In this document: one piece after another, positions 6,239 through 13,251 of the stretch | How the letters are laid out: each line of letters begins with the position of its first letter | Numbering within the stretch: position 1 is the stretch's first letter | Source of the DNA: JBGPBY01 sp041481485 | GTDB lineage: Bacteria > Acidobacteriota > Terriglobia > 20CM-2-55-15 | Assembly: GCA_041481485.1 (NCBI GenBank) | Contig: JBGPBY010000161.1 | Span: forward strand, 1 to 13,251 | DNA length: 13,251 nt | Reading direction: 5' to 3' | The notes under the pieces: model-generated | What the model was told of the DNA's origin: nothing | The model's database searches: none | What the model saw: only the letters and a program-made list of their open reading frames with translations | Made by a program: the position numbers and the translations under genes

Positions 6239-8988
6239 TAGTCTCTATCCTCCCCGGCCGCGGCATGGAGATCCAGCGCGACCAGCTTCAGCAATTCGTC
6301 GTCTTTCATTTCCGTGATCTGCAGTTCTCCGCCGCCCTCAAGCAGATCCTGCGACAATTGTTTCTTCGAATCCAGGAGAGCGTCTATCTTCTCTTCAATG
6401 GTTCCGCGGCACAAGAACTTGTGAACGAGCACGTTCTTTGTCTGACCGATGCGGAAGGCGCGATCCGTGGCCTGATTCTCGACAGCCGGGTTCCACCAGC
6501 GGTCGAAGTGAACCACGTGCGAGGCCGCGGTCAGGTTCAAGCCGAATCCGCCGGCCTTGAGCGAGATGACAAAAAACGGCGAATCATCGTCCTGCTGGAA
6601 TCGTTCGACCATCGCGCGGCGTTGCTTCACCGGAGTCTCGCCATGAAGGATGAGTCCGGAACGTCCGAATACTGTCCCCAGAAATGACGCCAGTGGGTTC
6701 GTTGTCTCGCGAAATTGCGTGAAGACCAGCATCTTCTCCTGGCGGGCGGCGGCCACTTCCGCAATGTCGCGCAGCCGTGAGAGTTTACCGCTGCCGGACT
6801 CGCTCCAGTCGCCGTCGCCGAGCCACTGTGAGGGATGATTGCAGATCTGCTTGAAGCGCATCAGGAAAGCCAGGATCAAGCCGCGGCGCTGAATGCCTTC
6901 GTCCTTGCGATCGAGTTCGCGTTCGAGTTCGTCCACGGCCTCCTGATAGAGGGCCGCTTGTTTGCGAGTCAAATGACAATAGGCCTTCACTTCGGTCTTG
7001 TCCGGCAGATCGGAGATCACTGTCTTGTCGGTCTTCAGCCGCCGCAGGATGTAAGGACGCAACAATTCGCGCAACGGTCCATAAGGATTGCGCTCGCGGG
7101 TAGCCAGACGCTTCGTGAACCGGCCGAACTCCTTCGCGGACCCGAGTAATCCGGGATTGATGAAATCGAAAATCGACCACAGATCGCCGAGCCGGTTTTC
7201 GACGGGAGTGCCCGTGAGGGCGATCCTCGCCTTCGCATCGATCTGCTTGGCAGCGCGGGTCTGCCGCGCACCCGGATTCTTGATGGCCTGAGCTTCGTCC
7301 ACGATCGCAAGCTGGAACGGAATTTTCAAAAGGCCGGGAAGCCGCAACAGCGTTCCGTAGGTGGTGAGGACCACATCCACATTGGCCAGCGCGTCCGCGC
7401 CGATCTCTTTCAACTCGCGAGCAGGCATCGCCGAAGGATGCGCAACGAGAGTTTTGAGGCCGGGCGCGAAGTGTTCGATTTCGGCCTGCCAGTTCGCCAA
7501 CACGGAGGCCGGCGCCACAAGCAAGCTCGAGCGCCGCGCCGCACCGTCTTTGCCTTGTTTGGATGACCGGCGCAGAACAAGCAGCAGCGCCAGCACCTGC
7601 ATGGTTTTTCCGAGACCCATATCGTCGGCGAGGCAGGCGCCCAGGCCCAATGACGAAAGCAGATGCAGCCAACGCAGACCGGTCTGCTGATAGGGACGCA
7701 AAACCGCCTTCAGCTCGCTTCCGGGATCGATCGCGGCAAGAGCCTCCGGACGCCGAAGACCTTCGAGGGTCCTGGCCAGCCACGGGCCCGCGGTAATGCG
7801 CGACCATTCCGCTGCCTCGCCAGCCGTGGCGGCTCCATCGCCATCCGCGCCGGCGAGGAGCCGTGCGGCTTCTGCGAAACTAAGGCCATTGTCCAACGCG
7901 GCGGACTGAATCTTCCGGAAGCGGTCGAGCATATCTCCGAGCTTGTCACGATCGACCTCGACCCAGCGGCCGCGAATCAGATGGAGCCCCGTGGAGCCTG
8001 AAAGTAACTGGGCGACTTCGGTGTCCGTGAGCGGACCGTCTTCCCCGTCGAGCGTGACTTCCATCCGGAAATCCAGCAACGCATCCTGGCCAATTCCCGC
8101 AGGTTTTGCGCCGCCCACGGCCGCCGTGACGCGCGGCCGTGGCGGTCGATTCGCTCTCCAGCCGCCAGGCACGCGCACGATGACGCCGCAAGCTTCGAGG
8201 CGCGGCAGGTCCGACAATAATTGGAAGGCTTCAGCAGGCGTCCATCGCAACGGGTGATAGATCTCACCTGTATCGACTATGGTCTTCAGCCAGGCGCATT
8301 GCTCGGCCGCCCGCTGTACGGGAAGAAGCAGCGAGAGCAGCCGCTGCTTGTTGGCGCTTCCCGCGTATTCGCCAAGCGCCCTGGCCAGGGGCAGGTGCTG
8401 CGCCTTTGCACCGGCAGACAATCGCGTGGTGTAGGTCGCCAGGAAGGCAAACGGTGCGGCGTCATCCCGGCGGTTTTCGGCAAGATTGAAATGGACGCGT
8501 CCCACCAAATTCCAGGCGGGATTCTTTTCCTTCAGAAAATCCTGGACTGAAGCCTTCGATTCGGCGACTTCCACGCGGAAGGCAGCATCGAGCGCGTCCC
8601 ACAATCCTTGAAGGACATCGGACGTAAGATATTCCGCGCCTGTCATCGGCGGAGCGGCAGCGGCGATTGATTCGAGTTCCAGAACCGGCAGTCGCGGGAC
8701 GGCCAAAATGCGCCAATCTTCGAGATCCGGGAGATCCGGAAGCGTGCAGATCGCGGTGACATAACGCGCGCCGAATTCCCGCCAGTAGCCAAACACGGGA
8801 GGCAACTCTGTCGTCACTTCTCCGGCGCCGAGCTGCAGAAGACCATGACCATGCCCGCGCGCGAAAGCGGCTTCCAGCCTGCTTGAAAGGTTCTCGGGAA
8901 TGGCCGGCGATTCTTCGTCCGGGTGCAGCAGCAGACGGCCCTGCGGCGTGAGCATCGGAGCAATCGCGTTCATCTTTCCATCGGACAT
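6238..8988 (-). CDS. SNF2-family ATPase/helicase with bacterial SNF2-associated N-terminal region
   Basis: A protein of about 916 residues of the Swi2/Snf2 superfamily 2 translocases, which use ATP to move along double-stranded DNA and displace bound protein. With the ATG at 8988: Walker A DDMGLGKT with Lys461; DEAQ box 564-567; motif III LTGTPVEN; C-lobe motif IV KMLVFTQF; motif V ISLKAGGFGLNLTAA; motif VI QATDRAFRIGQ with the arginine finger at about 843-846. The N-terminal 400 residues match the layout seen in bacterial SNF2 proteins of the DUF3670 type (for example ELPPVFGYWREFGARYV and GLHLIRGRWVEVD). The frame stays open to 9330, but that extension is antisense to the PAS kinase and reads as noise; MSDGKMNAIAP at 8988 fits the family start, with ATG 8973 as alternative. 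No Shine-Dalgarno is evident. It is the first gene of a run with the SWIM and PEP-CTERM genes. Confidence 0.93.
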   Translation of the reverse strand: MSDGKMNAIAPMLTPQGRLLLHPDEESPAIPENLSSRLEAAFARGHGHGLLQLGAGEVTTELPPVFGYWREFGARYVTAICTLPDLPDLEDWRILAVPRLPVLELESIAAAAPPMTGAEYLTSDVLQGLWDALDAAFRVEVAESKASVQDFLKEKNPAWNLVGRVHFNLAENRRDDAAPFAFLATYTTRLSAGAKAQHLPLARALGEYAGSANKQRLLSLLLPVQRAAEQCAWLKTIVDTGEIYHPLRWTPAEAFQLLSDLPRLEACGVIVRVPGGWRANRPPRPRVTAAVGGAKPAGIGQDALLDFRMEVTLDGEDGPLTDTEVAQLLSGSTGLHLIRGRWVEVDRDKLGDMLDRFRKIQSAALDNGLSFAEAARLLAGADGDGAATAGEAAEWSRITAGPWLARTLEGLRRPEALAAIDPGSELKAVLRPYQQTGLRWLHLLSSLGLGACLADDMGLGKTMQVLALLLVLRRSSKQGKDGAARRSSLLVAPASVLANWQAEIEHFAPGLKTLVAHPSAMPARELKEIGADALANVDVVLTTYGTLLRLPGLLKIPFQLAIVDEAQAIKNPGARQTRAAKQIDAKARIALTGTPVENRLGDLWSIFDFINPGLLGSAKEFGRFTKRLATRERNPYGPLRELLRPYILRRLKTDKTVISDLPDKTEVKAYCHLTRKQAALYQEAVDELERELDRKDEGIQRRGLILAFLMRFKQICNHPSQWLGDGDWSESGSGKLSRLRDIAEVAAARQEKMLVFTQFRETTNPLASFLGTVFGRSGLILHGETPVKQRRAMVERFQQDDDSPFFVISLKAGGFGLNLTAASHVVHFDRWWNPAVENQATDRAFRIGQTKNVLVHKFLCRGTIEEKIDALLDSKKQLSQDLLEGGGELQITEMKDDELLKLVALDLHAAAGEDRD

Positions 8989-9049
8989 TGCACTATGATG
9001 CTTAACGCCGGTCCAATTCGGGACCAATCTGCCACCAATTTCTATCACT
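8989..9049. promoter_or_regulatory. Divergent promoter region between SNF2 and PAS-kinase genes
   Basis: Only 61 bases separate the two divergent start codons, so both promoters must lie here or inside the genes. It contains a five-base inverted repeat GGTCC/GGACC (9010-9014 and 9021-9025) around a six-base spacer. CACTATGAT occurs twice (8991-8999, and 9046-9054 across the kinase ATG). I cannot assign a convincing -35/-10 pair on either strand. The inverted repeat could be an operator shared by the two genes, or chance. Confidence 0.35.
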
Positions 9050-9835
9050 ATGATCGAACGCGATTCTTCTATTGCGAGGAGTGAAACCGAATACCGGAAG
9101 CTTGCCAATGCGCTACCCCAGATCATCTGGACATGCGATTCCCAGGGGCGTCTGGATTGGGTGAACGACCGATGGCTGGAGCTGACTGGTTTGAGCCTGC
9201 AGGAGTCGCTTGACAGCAAAGGTGCTCTGGCCGCGGTGCATCCCGATGATCGTGAGGAACTCCAGCGGACTTTTGGGCATGCTCTCGAGACTTCAGCCCC
9301 GTGCGAATTGGAGTACCGGATTCGAACCACGGAAGGGGCCTATCGCTTTCACCTCTGTCGCGTGAGCCCTGTCCGCAACGAGGACGGCGTGATCACAAGC
9401 TGGGTTGCCGCTGCCTTCGACATGCATGATCAACATCAGACAGAGGAGGCACTTCGCGCATCCGAGCGAAGATTCGAGACCGTTTTTCACCTCAATCCAC
9501 AGCCGACCGCCATTACCCGTCTGGCTGACGGGACCTATTTGAACATTAATGACGCGTTCACCAAGTTGACCGGGTTCTCCCGAGACGACGTTGTCGGTAA
9601 GAACGCGGTCTCCCTCGGCATTTGGACGGAGGACCAACGGAGTGCGATTGCCGCCCACCTTCGTTCATCGGGGACGTCTGAGTTCGAAGTCCCGTATCGC
9701 ACAAAAAACGGGGGTGCTCTCACCCTCGTCATCGCCAGCGCTCAAATCGATTTCGGGGGAGTGCCGTGCCTCATCAATGTAGCGACGGACAATAACGGAG
9801 CGCCTCGCAACCGAAGCGGCGTTGCGCCGGAGTGA
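9050..9835 (+). CDS. Hybrid histidine kinase, N-terminal part with two PAS domains (frame broken)
   Basis: This 261-codon frame encodes the sensor half of a hybrid histidine kinase. PAS 1 spans about residues 14-130 (YRKLANALPQIIWTCDSQGR... EYRIRTTEGAYRFHLCRVSP), in the style of domains just before histidine kinases. PAS 2 spans about 138-247 (RRFETVFHLNPQPTAITRL... GFSRDDVVGKN). There is no signal peptide or membrane helix, so the protein is cytoplasmic. The PAS 2 ending should read VATDITERLATEAALRRSEA, but after Asp247 the frame turns to NNGAPRNRSGVAPE and stops. The expected ITERLATEAALRRSEA is present in the next frame from 9792, so the last 14 residues here are an artefact of a one-base insertion. 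The ATG at 9050 is the first good start; no Shine-Dalgarno is seen. Confidence 0.85.
   Translation: MIERDSSIARSETEYRKLANALPQIIWTCDSQGRLDWVNDRWLELTGLSLQESLDSKGALAAVHPDDREELQRTFGHALETSAPCELEYRIRTTEGAYRFHLCRVSPVRNEDGVITSWVAAAFDMHDQHQTEEALRASERRFETVFHLNPQPTAITRLADGTYLNINDAFTKLTGFSRDDVVGKNAVSLGIWTEDQRSAIAAHLRSSGTSEFEVPYRTKNGGALTLVIASAQIDFGGVPCLINVATDNNGAPRNRSGVAPE
9788..9797 (+). other. Frameshift junction, one extra A at 9791/9792
   Basis: The sequence GACAATAACG would read Asp-Ile-Thr (GAC ATA ACG), the standard end of a PAS domain before a coiled linker, if one A were removed. Upstream coding is clean up to GAC (9788-9790) and downstream coding is clean from ATA (9792-9794). The stretch has only two consecutive A and is not a classic slippery heptamer. 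Removing the A joins 247 and 539 residues into one 786-residue hybrid kinase. Confidence 0.85.
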
Positions 9836-11411
9836 GGCGCTGGCACGAACTCGAGCCGACGAGCTCGAAGCTCTATTGGACGCAGTGCCCGCTGCCGTGT
9901 GGATCTCGCACGATCCTGAATGCCGCGAGTTACGTGGCAATAGGACCGGGCGCGAGATTTTGCGAAGTGACGCGGGAAAGAACCTTTCGAAGACGGCCAA
10001 AAACCCTGAGTCCACGAATCATTTTAGAGTCTTCGCAGGCGAAGTGGAGATTCCGCTTCAGGATCTCCCGCTTCAGCGGGCTGCAACGGGTATCGAGGTG
10101 AGAAACGTCGAAGAGCAAATCCATTTCGACGATGGGCAGGTCATTCACATTTACGGCAGCGCCGTCCCATTGCGCGATCCCAGCGGCGCGGCGCGTGGGG
10201 CGATCGGGGCCTTCGTGGACGTCACCCGGCTTAGGCAGGCTGAGGCCGCTTTGCGCGAGGCCGATCGCCGCAAGGACGAATTCCTGGCGCTTCTATCGCA
10301 CGAGCTCCGCAACCCGCTGGCGCCCATCATCACTGCCGCTCAGCTCATGCAGTTGCGAGGCGATGTGGCAACGCCGCGTGAAAGAGAGGTGATTCTCCGC
10401 CAGGCCCAGCACCTCGAGCGACTTGTCAATGACCTTCTCGACGTTTCGCGGGTGACCCGCGGAAAGATCAGGCTTGCCAGGAAGACTCTGGAACTTGCGA
10501 GCGTTGTCGCGAAGGCTGTCGAAGTGACAGGCCCGCTGTTCGAGCAGCGTCGGCACCAGCTCTACCTGGCTGTGCCTTCGACAGGTTTAACTATCAAGGC
10601 GGACGAGGTCCGGCTGAGCCAGGTAATCATCAATCTCCTCACGAACGCGGCTCGCTACACGAATACCGGCGGGCGTGTTGAAGTGACGGCTGCGCGCGAC
10701 GGCCGCGAGATCGTTCTCCGTGTTCGCGACAACGGAATCGGCATCGCTCCCGGCCTCTTGCCGCATGTGTTCGAGATGTTCGTGCAAGGTGTTCGAGGTC
10801 CCGATCGCTCCGAGGGTGGGCTGGGGCTCGGGCTGTGCCTGGTGCGAACGCTCACGACGCTGCACGGAGGTACGGTCAGCGCCCACAGCGATGGACCGGG
10901 CCGTGGCAGCGAATTCATTGTGCGGCTACCCGCATCCAGGCCCAAGGCGTCATTGGTACATGTACGGGCACCGGCAACGCAGCGGCAGACTGCCGGTACC
11001 AGCGCTCTGCGCGTTCTCGTTGTCGATGACAACCTCGATGCCGCGGAGATGATTTCTAATGTCCTGACGGAAGCCGGCCACGAGGTGCGGGTTGCCAACG
11101 ACCCATCGCAAGCGCTGGCGATGGCAGATCCCTTTCGCCCGCAGGTTGCCATTCTCGATATCGGGTTGCCGGTAATGGACGGCTACACGTTGGCGAACGA
11201 ATTACGCGACCGCCTGGGTCAAGCCGCGCCAATTTTCATCGCGCTTACGGGCTACGGCCAAGACCAGGACAAGAGCCGGAGCGATGAAGCAGGTTTTGCC
11301 TTGCATCTCGTAAAACCCTTCGACATCGAAAAGCTCTTACGGGCCATCGACGCGCTCGAAAAATCTGACCGGGGCGCCCCTGGACGAAAAGCCGCGACAA
11401 GGAAAATGTGA
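9822..11411 (+). CDS. Hybrid histidine kinase, C-terminal part: PAS, HisKA, HATPase, receiver
   Basis: Catalytic half of the broken hybrid kinase; its coding really resumes at 9792, and TTG 9822 is only the first start-like codon. Numbering from 9822: a third PAS at about 15-135; HisKA H-box FLALLSHELRNPL with phospho-acceptor His160; HATPase N-box with Asn271 and Asn275; G1 DNGIG 303-307; G2 GLGLGL 333-338; then a linker of about 25 residues and a receiver domain from 396 with acidic pocket Asp402/Asp403, phospho-acceptor Asp446, Thr476 and Lys498. All key residues are present. Phosphate should pass from His160 to Asp446 and possibly on to a phosphotransfer protein encoded elsewhere, since no output domain or separate response regulator is visible. 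If the frameshift is real, this half might be made alone from TTG 9822 and lack the first two PAS sensors; if it is a sequencing error, the kinase is intact. It converges on the second SNF2 gene. Confidence 0.9.
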   Translation: MRRSEALARTRADELEALLDAVPAAVWISHDPECRELRGNRTGREILRSDAGKNLSKTAKNPESTNHFRVFAGEVEIPLQDLPLQRAATGIEVRNVEEQIHFDDGQVIHIYGSAVPLRDPSGAARGAIGAFVDVTRLRQAEAALREADRRKDEFLALLSHELRNPLAPIITAAQLMQLRGDVATPREREVILRQAQHLERLVNDLLDVSRVTRGKIRLARKTLELASVVAKAVEVTGPLFEQRRHQLYLAVPSTGLTIKADEVRLSQVIINLLTNAARYTNTGGRVEVTAARDGREIVLRVRDNGIGIAPGLLPHVFEMFVQGVRGPDRSEGGLGLGLCLVRTLTTLHGGTVSAHSDGPGRGSEFIVRLPASRPKASLVHVRAPATQRQTAGTSALRVLVVDDNLDAAEMISNVLTEAGHEVRVANDPSQALAMADPFRPQVAILDIGLPVMDGYTLANELRDRLGQAAPIFIALTGYGQDQDKSRSDEAGFALHLVKPFDIEKLLRAIDALEKSDRGAPGRKAATRKM

Positions 11412-11452
11412 TTTTCAAACTGAGATTATTGGTTCCGGCGGGACTCCGGCAG

Positions 11453-11482
11453 ACCGCGGCCTGATTTCTTTCGTGGTTTTTT
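11453..11482 (+). terminator. Probable intrinsic terminator after the hybrid kinase
   Basis: ACCGCG (11453-11458) can pair with CGTGGT (11472-11477), with one G-U pair and a 13-base loop, followed by an unbroken run of T to 11482. It lies about 40 bases past the kinase stop and before the convergent SNF2 gene end. The stem is modest, so this is a moderate call. Confidence 0.4.
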
Positions 11483-11518
11483 CGCCTGATCTGTTTTCCT
11501 GAAGACATACGCCGCGGA

Positions 11519-13251
11519 TCATGAAAGCAGAAGCTCCAGGTTTTCGCGGCTGAGCCCGGCGATGAAGCTGTTATCCGCCGTAATGATGGCGTCGGCAAGT
11601 TCGCGTTTGGTTTTCTGAAGCTGCAAAACCTTTTCCTCCACGGTGTCGCGAGCAATGAGCCGATACGCGAAGACGCGGCGCGATTGACCGATGCGGTGAC
11701 TGCGGTCTATCGCTTGCGCCTCCACCGCCGGATTCCACCACGGGTCCAGCAGAAAGACGTATTCGGCTGCCGTCAGATTCAGGCCCAGGCCGCCGGCCTT
11801 GAGGCTGATGACGAAGAGCCGGCACGAGGCATCTTCCTGGAAGCGGCGAACGCAGCTTTCACGATCCCGTGTTTTGCCGTCCAAATACTCGTAGACGGTC
11901 TTCTCTCGATCGAGTCTTTTTCTCAAGATCGCAAGTAGACTTGTGAATTGCGAGAAGACGAGGACCTTATGCCCTCCTTCCATGACTTCGGCCAGTTGCG
12001 CCGTTAGAGTATCCAACTTGGCGCTGGTTTCACCTGCGCGGTTCTTGTCGATGAGTCCCGGATGACATGCGGCCTGGCGGAGCCGCAACAGGGCCTCGAG
12101 GATGTGCATGCGAGACTGCTGGATGCCCACGCGGTCAATACGGCCGAGAAGGGACTTGCGATAATGATCGCGCAGCTCATCGTAAAGGCGCCGCTCGGTG
12201 TCGTCGAGCTCGCAATAGATCGTCTGTTCGGTCCTGGCAGGCAATTCGAGCGCGACCTTTTCCTTCGTGCGCCGCAGGATGAACGGCCGGAGCGCTATGG
12301 ATACGATTTGGAGACGCGCCTCAGCGTCGCCTTGAGTTTTCGAGGAAGTATGGGAGCGAAACGCCGGCGCGCTCCCGAGCATGCCCGGATTGAGGAACTC
12401 GAATAGACTCCAGAGGTCGTTTACACAATTTTCGACCGGCGTTCCTGTCAGAGCCAGACGATGCTCCGCCTTCAGCAACCGCGCCGCCTTCGCGGACTCC
12501 GTGGAGGCATTCTTGATGGTTTGAGCTTCGTCGAGGATGACGGTGTCGAATGGGACGTCCTTCAACAGCAGGATATCGCGGCGCAGCGTACCGTACGTCG
12601 CCAGAACAATGTCATATTGGTGAACAAGGCTCCATAGATCCTTGCGTTCGCTTCCGGTGCAATCGAGGACGGAAAGCCGTGGAGCGAATCTCGCAGCTTC
12701 CTCTTTCCAGTTGAAGACCAGGGAGCGTGGAAGGACGATCAGCACCGGCCCGTGCCTGCCGGCGGAATCCAGGTGAGCGAGTACCTGCACTGTCTTGCCG
12801 AGTCCCATGTCGTCAGCCAGGCATCCGCCGAAACCGAACCGCCGGATAAAATGAAGCCAACCCAGCCCATCGCGCTGGTATTCCCGCAGTTGCCCGTTAA
12901 AGGTGGGCGGCGGATCGACTGGCTGAACGCCGCAAAAGCCCGCCAGTTCGTCGCGGATCCGGGCGTAAGTGGCGTCGAACGTGACCTTCGGTTCCTGCGC
13001 AAGCAGCGCGTCAAGCAGGCCGGCTTGATGGCGCGCAAACCGAACGCGACCGTCAGTGATTTGGCCGAAGGCAGCGACTGCCCGATAGCGCTCATGCCAT
13101 TCTTTGGGAAGCAGGCCGAACGAACCGTCATTCAAGCGCACGGTGTCGTCACCGTGGCGGATGGCCTTCAACAATTCCGGCATCCCGGCGGTTTCCCCAT
13201 CGAAGAGGGCTTGACCTCCCAACTCGAACCAATCGATTCCGGAGGTTACCT
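11519..13251 (-). CDS. Second SNF2-family ATPase/helicase (5' end beyond window)
   Basis: C-terminal 577 or so residues of another SNF2 translocase. The frame has no stop before the window edge: codons upstream of the TTG at 13222 read SGIDWFEL, joining smoothly to GGQALFDGE, so the true start is outside. Visible: the bacterial SNF2-associated region ending DGSFGLLPKEWHERY; Walker A DDMGLGKT (GKT at 12791-12799); DEAQ box (12521-12532); motif III LTGTPVEN; C-lobe HKVLVFSQF; motif V ISLKAGGLGLNLTAA; motif VI QAIDRSHRIGQ. The protein ends in NSFIAGLSRENLELLLS, as expected for full-length members. It shares class and motif spacing with the other SNF2 protein in the window but is clearly diverged. 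Relatives with this IDWF/LLPEEW region often carry a SWIM finger at their N-terminus, which would lie outside the window. Its stop faces the hybrid kinase gene across 107 bases. Confidence 0.93.
   Translation of the reverse strand, partial: VTSGIDWFELGGQALFDGETAGMPELLKAIRHGDDTVRLNDGSFGLLPKEWHERYRAVAAFGQITDGRVRFARHQAGLLDALLAQEPKVTFDATYARIRDELAGFCGVQPVDPPPTFNGQLREYQRDGLGWLHFIRRFGFGGCLADDMGLGKTVQVLAHLDSAGRHGPVLIVLPRSLVFNWKEEAARFAPRLSVLDCTGSERKDLWSLVHQYDIVLATYGTLRRDILLLKDVPFDTVILDEAQTIKNASTESAKAARLLKAEHRLALTGTPVENCVNDLWSLFEFLNPGMLGSAPAFRSHTSSKTQGDAEARLQIVSIALRPFILRRTKEKVALELPARTEQTIYCELDDTERRLYDELRDHYRKSLLGRIDRVGIQQSRMHILEALLRLRQAACHPGLIDKNRAGETSAKLDTLTAQLAEVMEGGHKVLVFSQFTSLLAILRKRLDREKTVYEYLDGKTRDRESCVRRFQEDASCRLFVISLKAGGLGLNLTAAEYVFLLDPWWNPAVEAQAIDRSHRIGQSRRVFAYRLIARDTVEEKVLQLQKTKRELADAIITADNSFIAGLSRENLELLLS

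Noticed and set aside
6785..7807. 340-codon minus-strand frame inside the first SNF2 gene
   Set aside because: It is an Arg/Ser/Ala-rich alternate frame of the ATPase core, typical of GC-rich coding DNA.
8989..9330. N-terminal extension of the first SNF2 protein (frame open to 9330)
   Set aside because: The extra 114 residues are antisense to the conserved PAS kinase start and are Ser/Arg-rich noise; the family-like start is at 8988.
10956..10965. Perfect palindrome GTACATGTAC
   Set aside because: It lies in the variable linker between kinase and receiver domains, is isolated, and ten-base palindromes are expected by chance at this window size.
10655..11152. 165-codon minus-strand frame inside the hybrid kinase
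   Set aside because: It is antisense to the conserved HATPase and receiver regions, with Ser/Arg/Thr-rich noise composition.

Overview
The window looks like chromosome of a soil-type Acidobacteriota member (Solibacter/Bryobacterales-like). This is inferred from gene style, since no rRNA or marker gene is present. The signs are a membrane-anchored Ser/Thr kinase fused to a very long WD40 array, a PEP-CTERM secreted protein (which implies a Gram-negative exosortase host), a three-PAS hybrid histidine kinase, moderately high GC, and few clear Shine-Dalgarno sequences. Planctomycetota or another large-genome Gram-negative lineage remain possible.

Layout. Positions 1-3083 (+) hold the 3' part of a Ser/Thr kinase gene: kinase C-lobe, one transmembrane helix, coiled coil, about 14 WD40 blades. 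Positions 3299-3760 (-) encode a four-helix membrane protein of unknown function. Positions 3953-4557 (+) hold an RHH antitoxin/PIN toxin pair with a palindromic operator overlapping its start codon. Its promoter geometry suggests leaderless transcription. A short protein-like ORF remnant lies just upstream. Positions 4669-8988 (-) are a tight run of a SNF2 ATPase, a separate SWIM zinc-finger protein, and a PEP-CTERM protein. Positions 9050-11411 (+) hold a divergent hybrid histidine kinase whose reading frame is broken by what looks like one extra A at 9791/9792. Positions 11519-13251 (-) hold a second SNF2 ATPase gene whose 5' part lies beyond the window.

How the genes relate. The SNF2 and SWIM genes overlap by one base (TAATG) and probably form a two-component DNA- or nucleoprotein-remodelling unit. 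The second SNF2 protein belongs to a subgroup that often carries SWIM fused at its N-terminus, so the locus may hold 'SWIM in trans' and 'SWIM in cis' versions on either side of a sensor kinase. The toxin-antitoxin pair is a self-contained autoregulated module. The WD40 kinase is a membrane signalling protein with no visible operon partner here.

No gene-free stretch exceeds 300 bases. The larger gaps are 3084-3298, where I saw only a weak hairpin; 3761-3952, which holds the ORF remnant; 4558-4668, with a hairpin; 8989-9049, the divergent promoter region; and 11412-11518, with a terminator-like hairpin. I saw no tRNA, rRNA, CRISPR array or intact transposase. The SNF2-SWIM locus is the best candidate for an under-described system, but its function cannot be read from this sequence alone.
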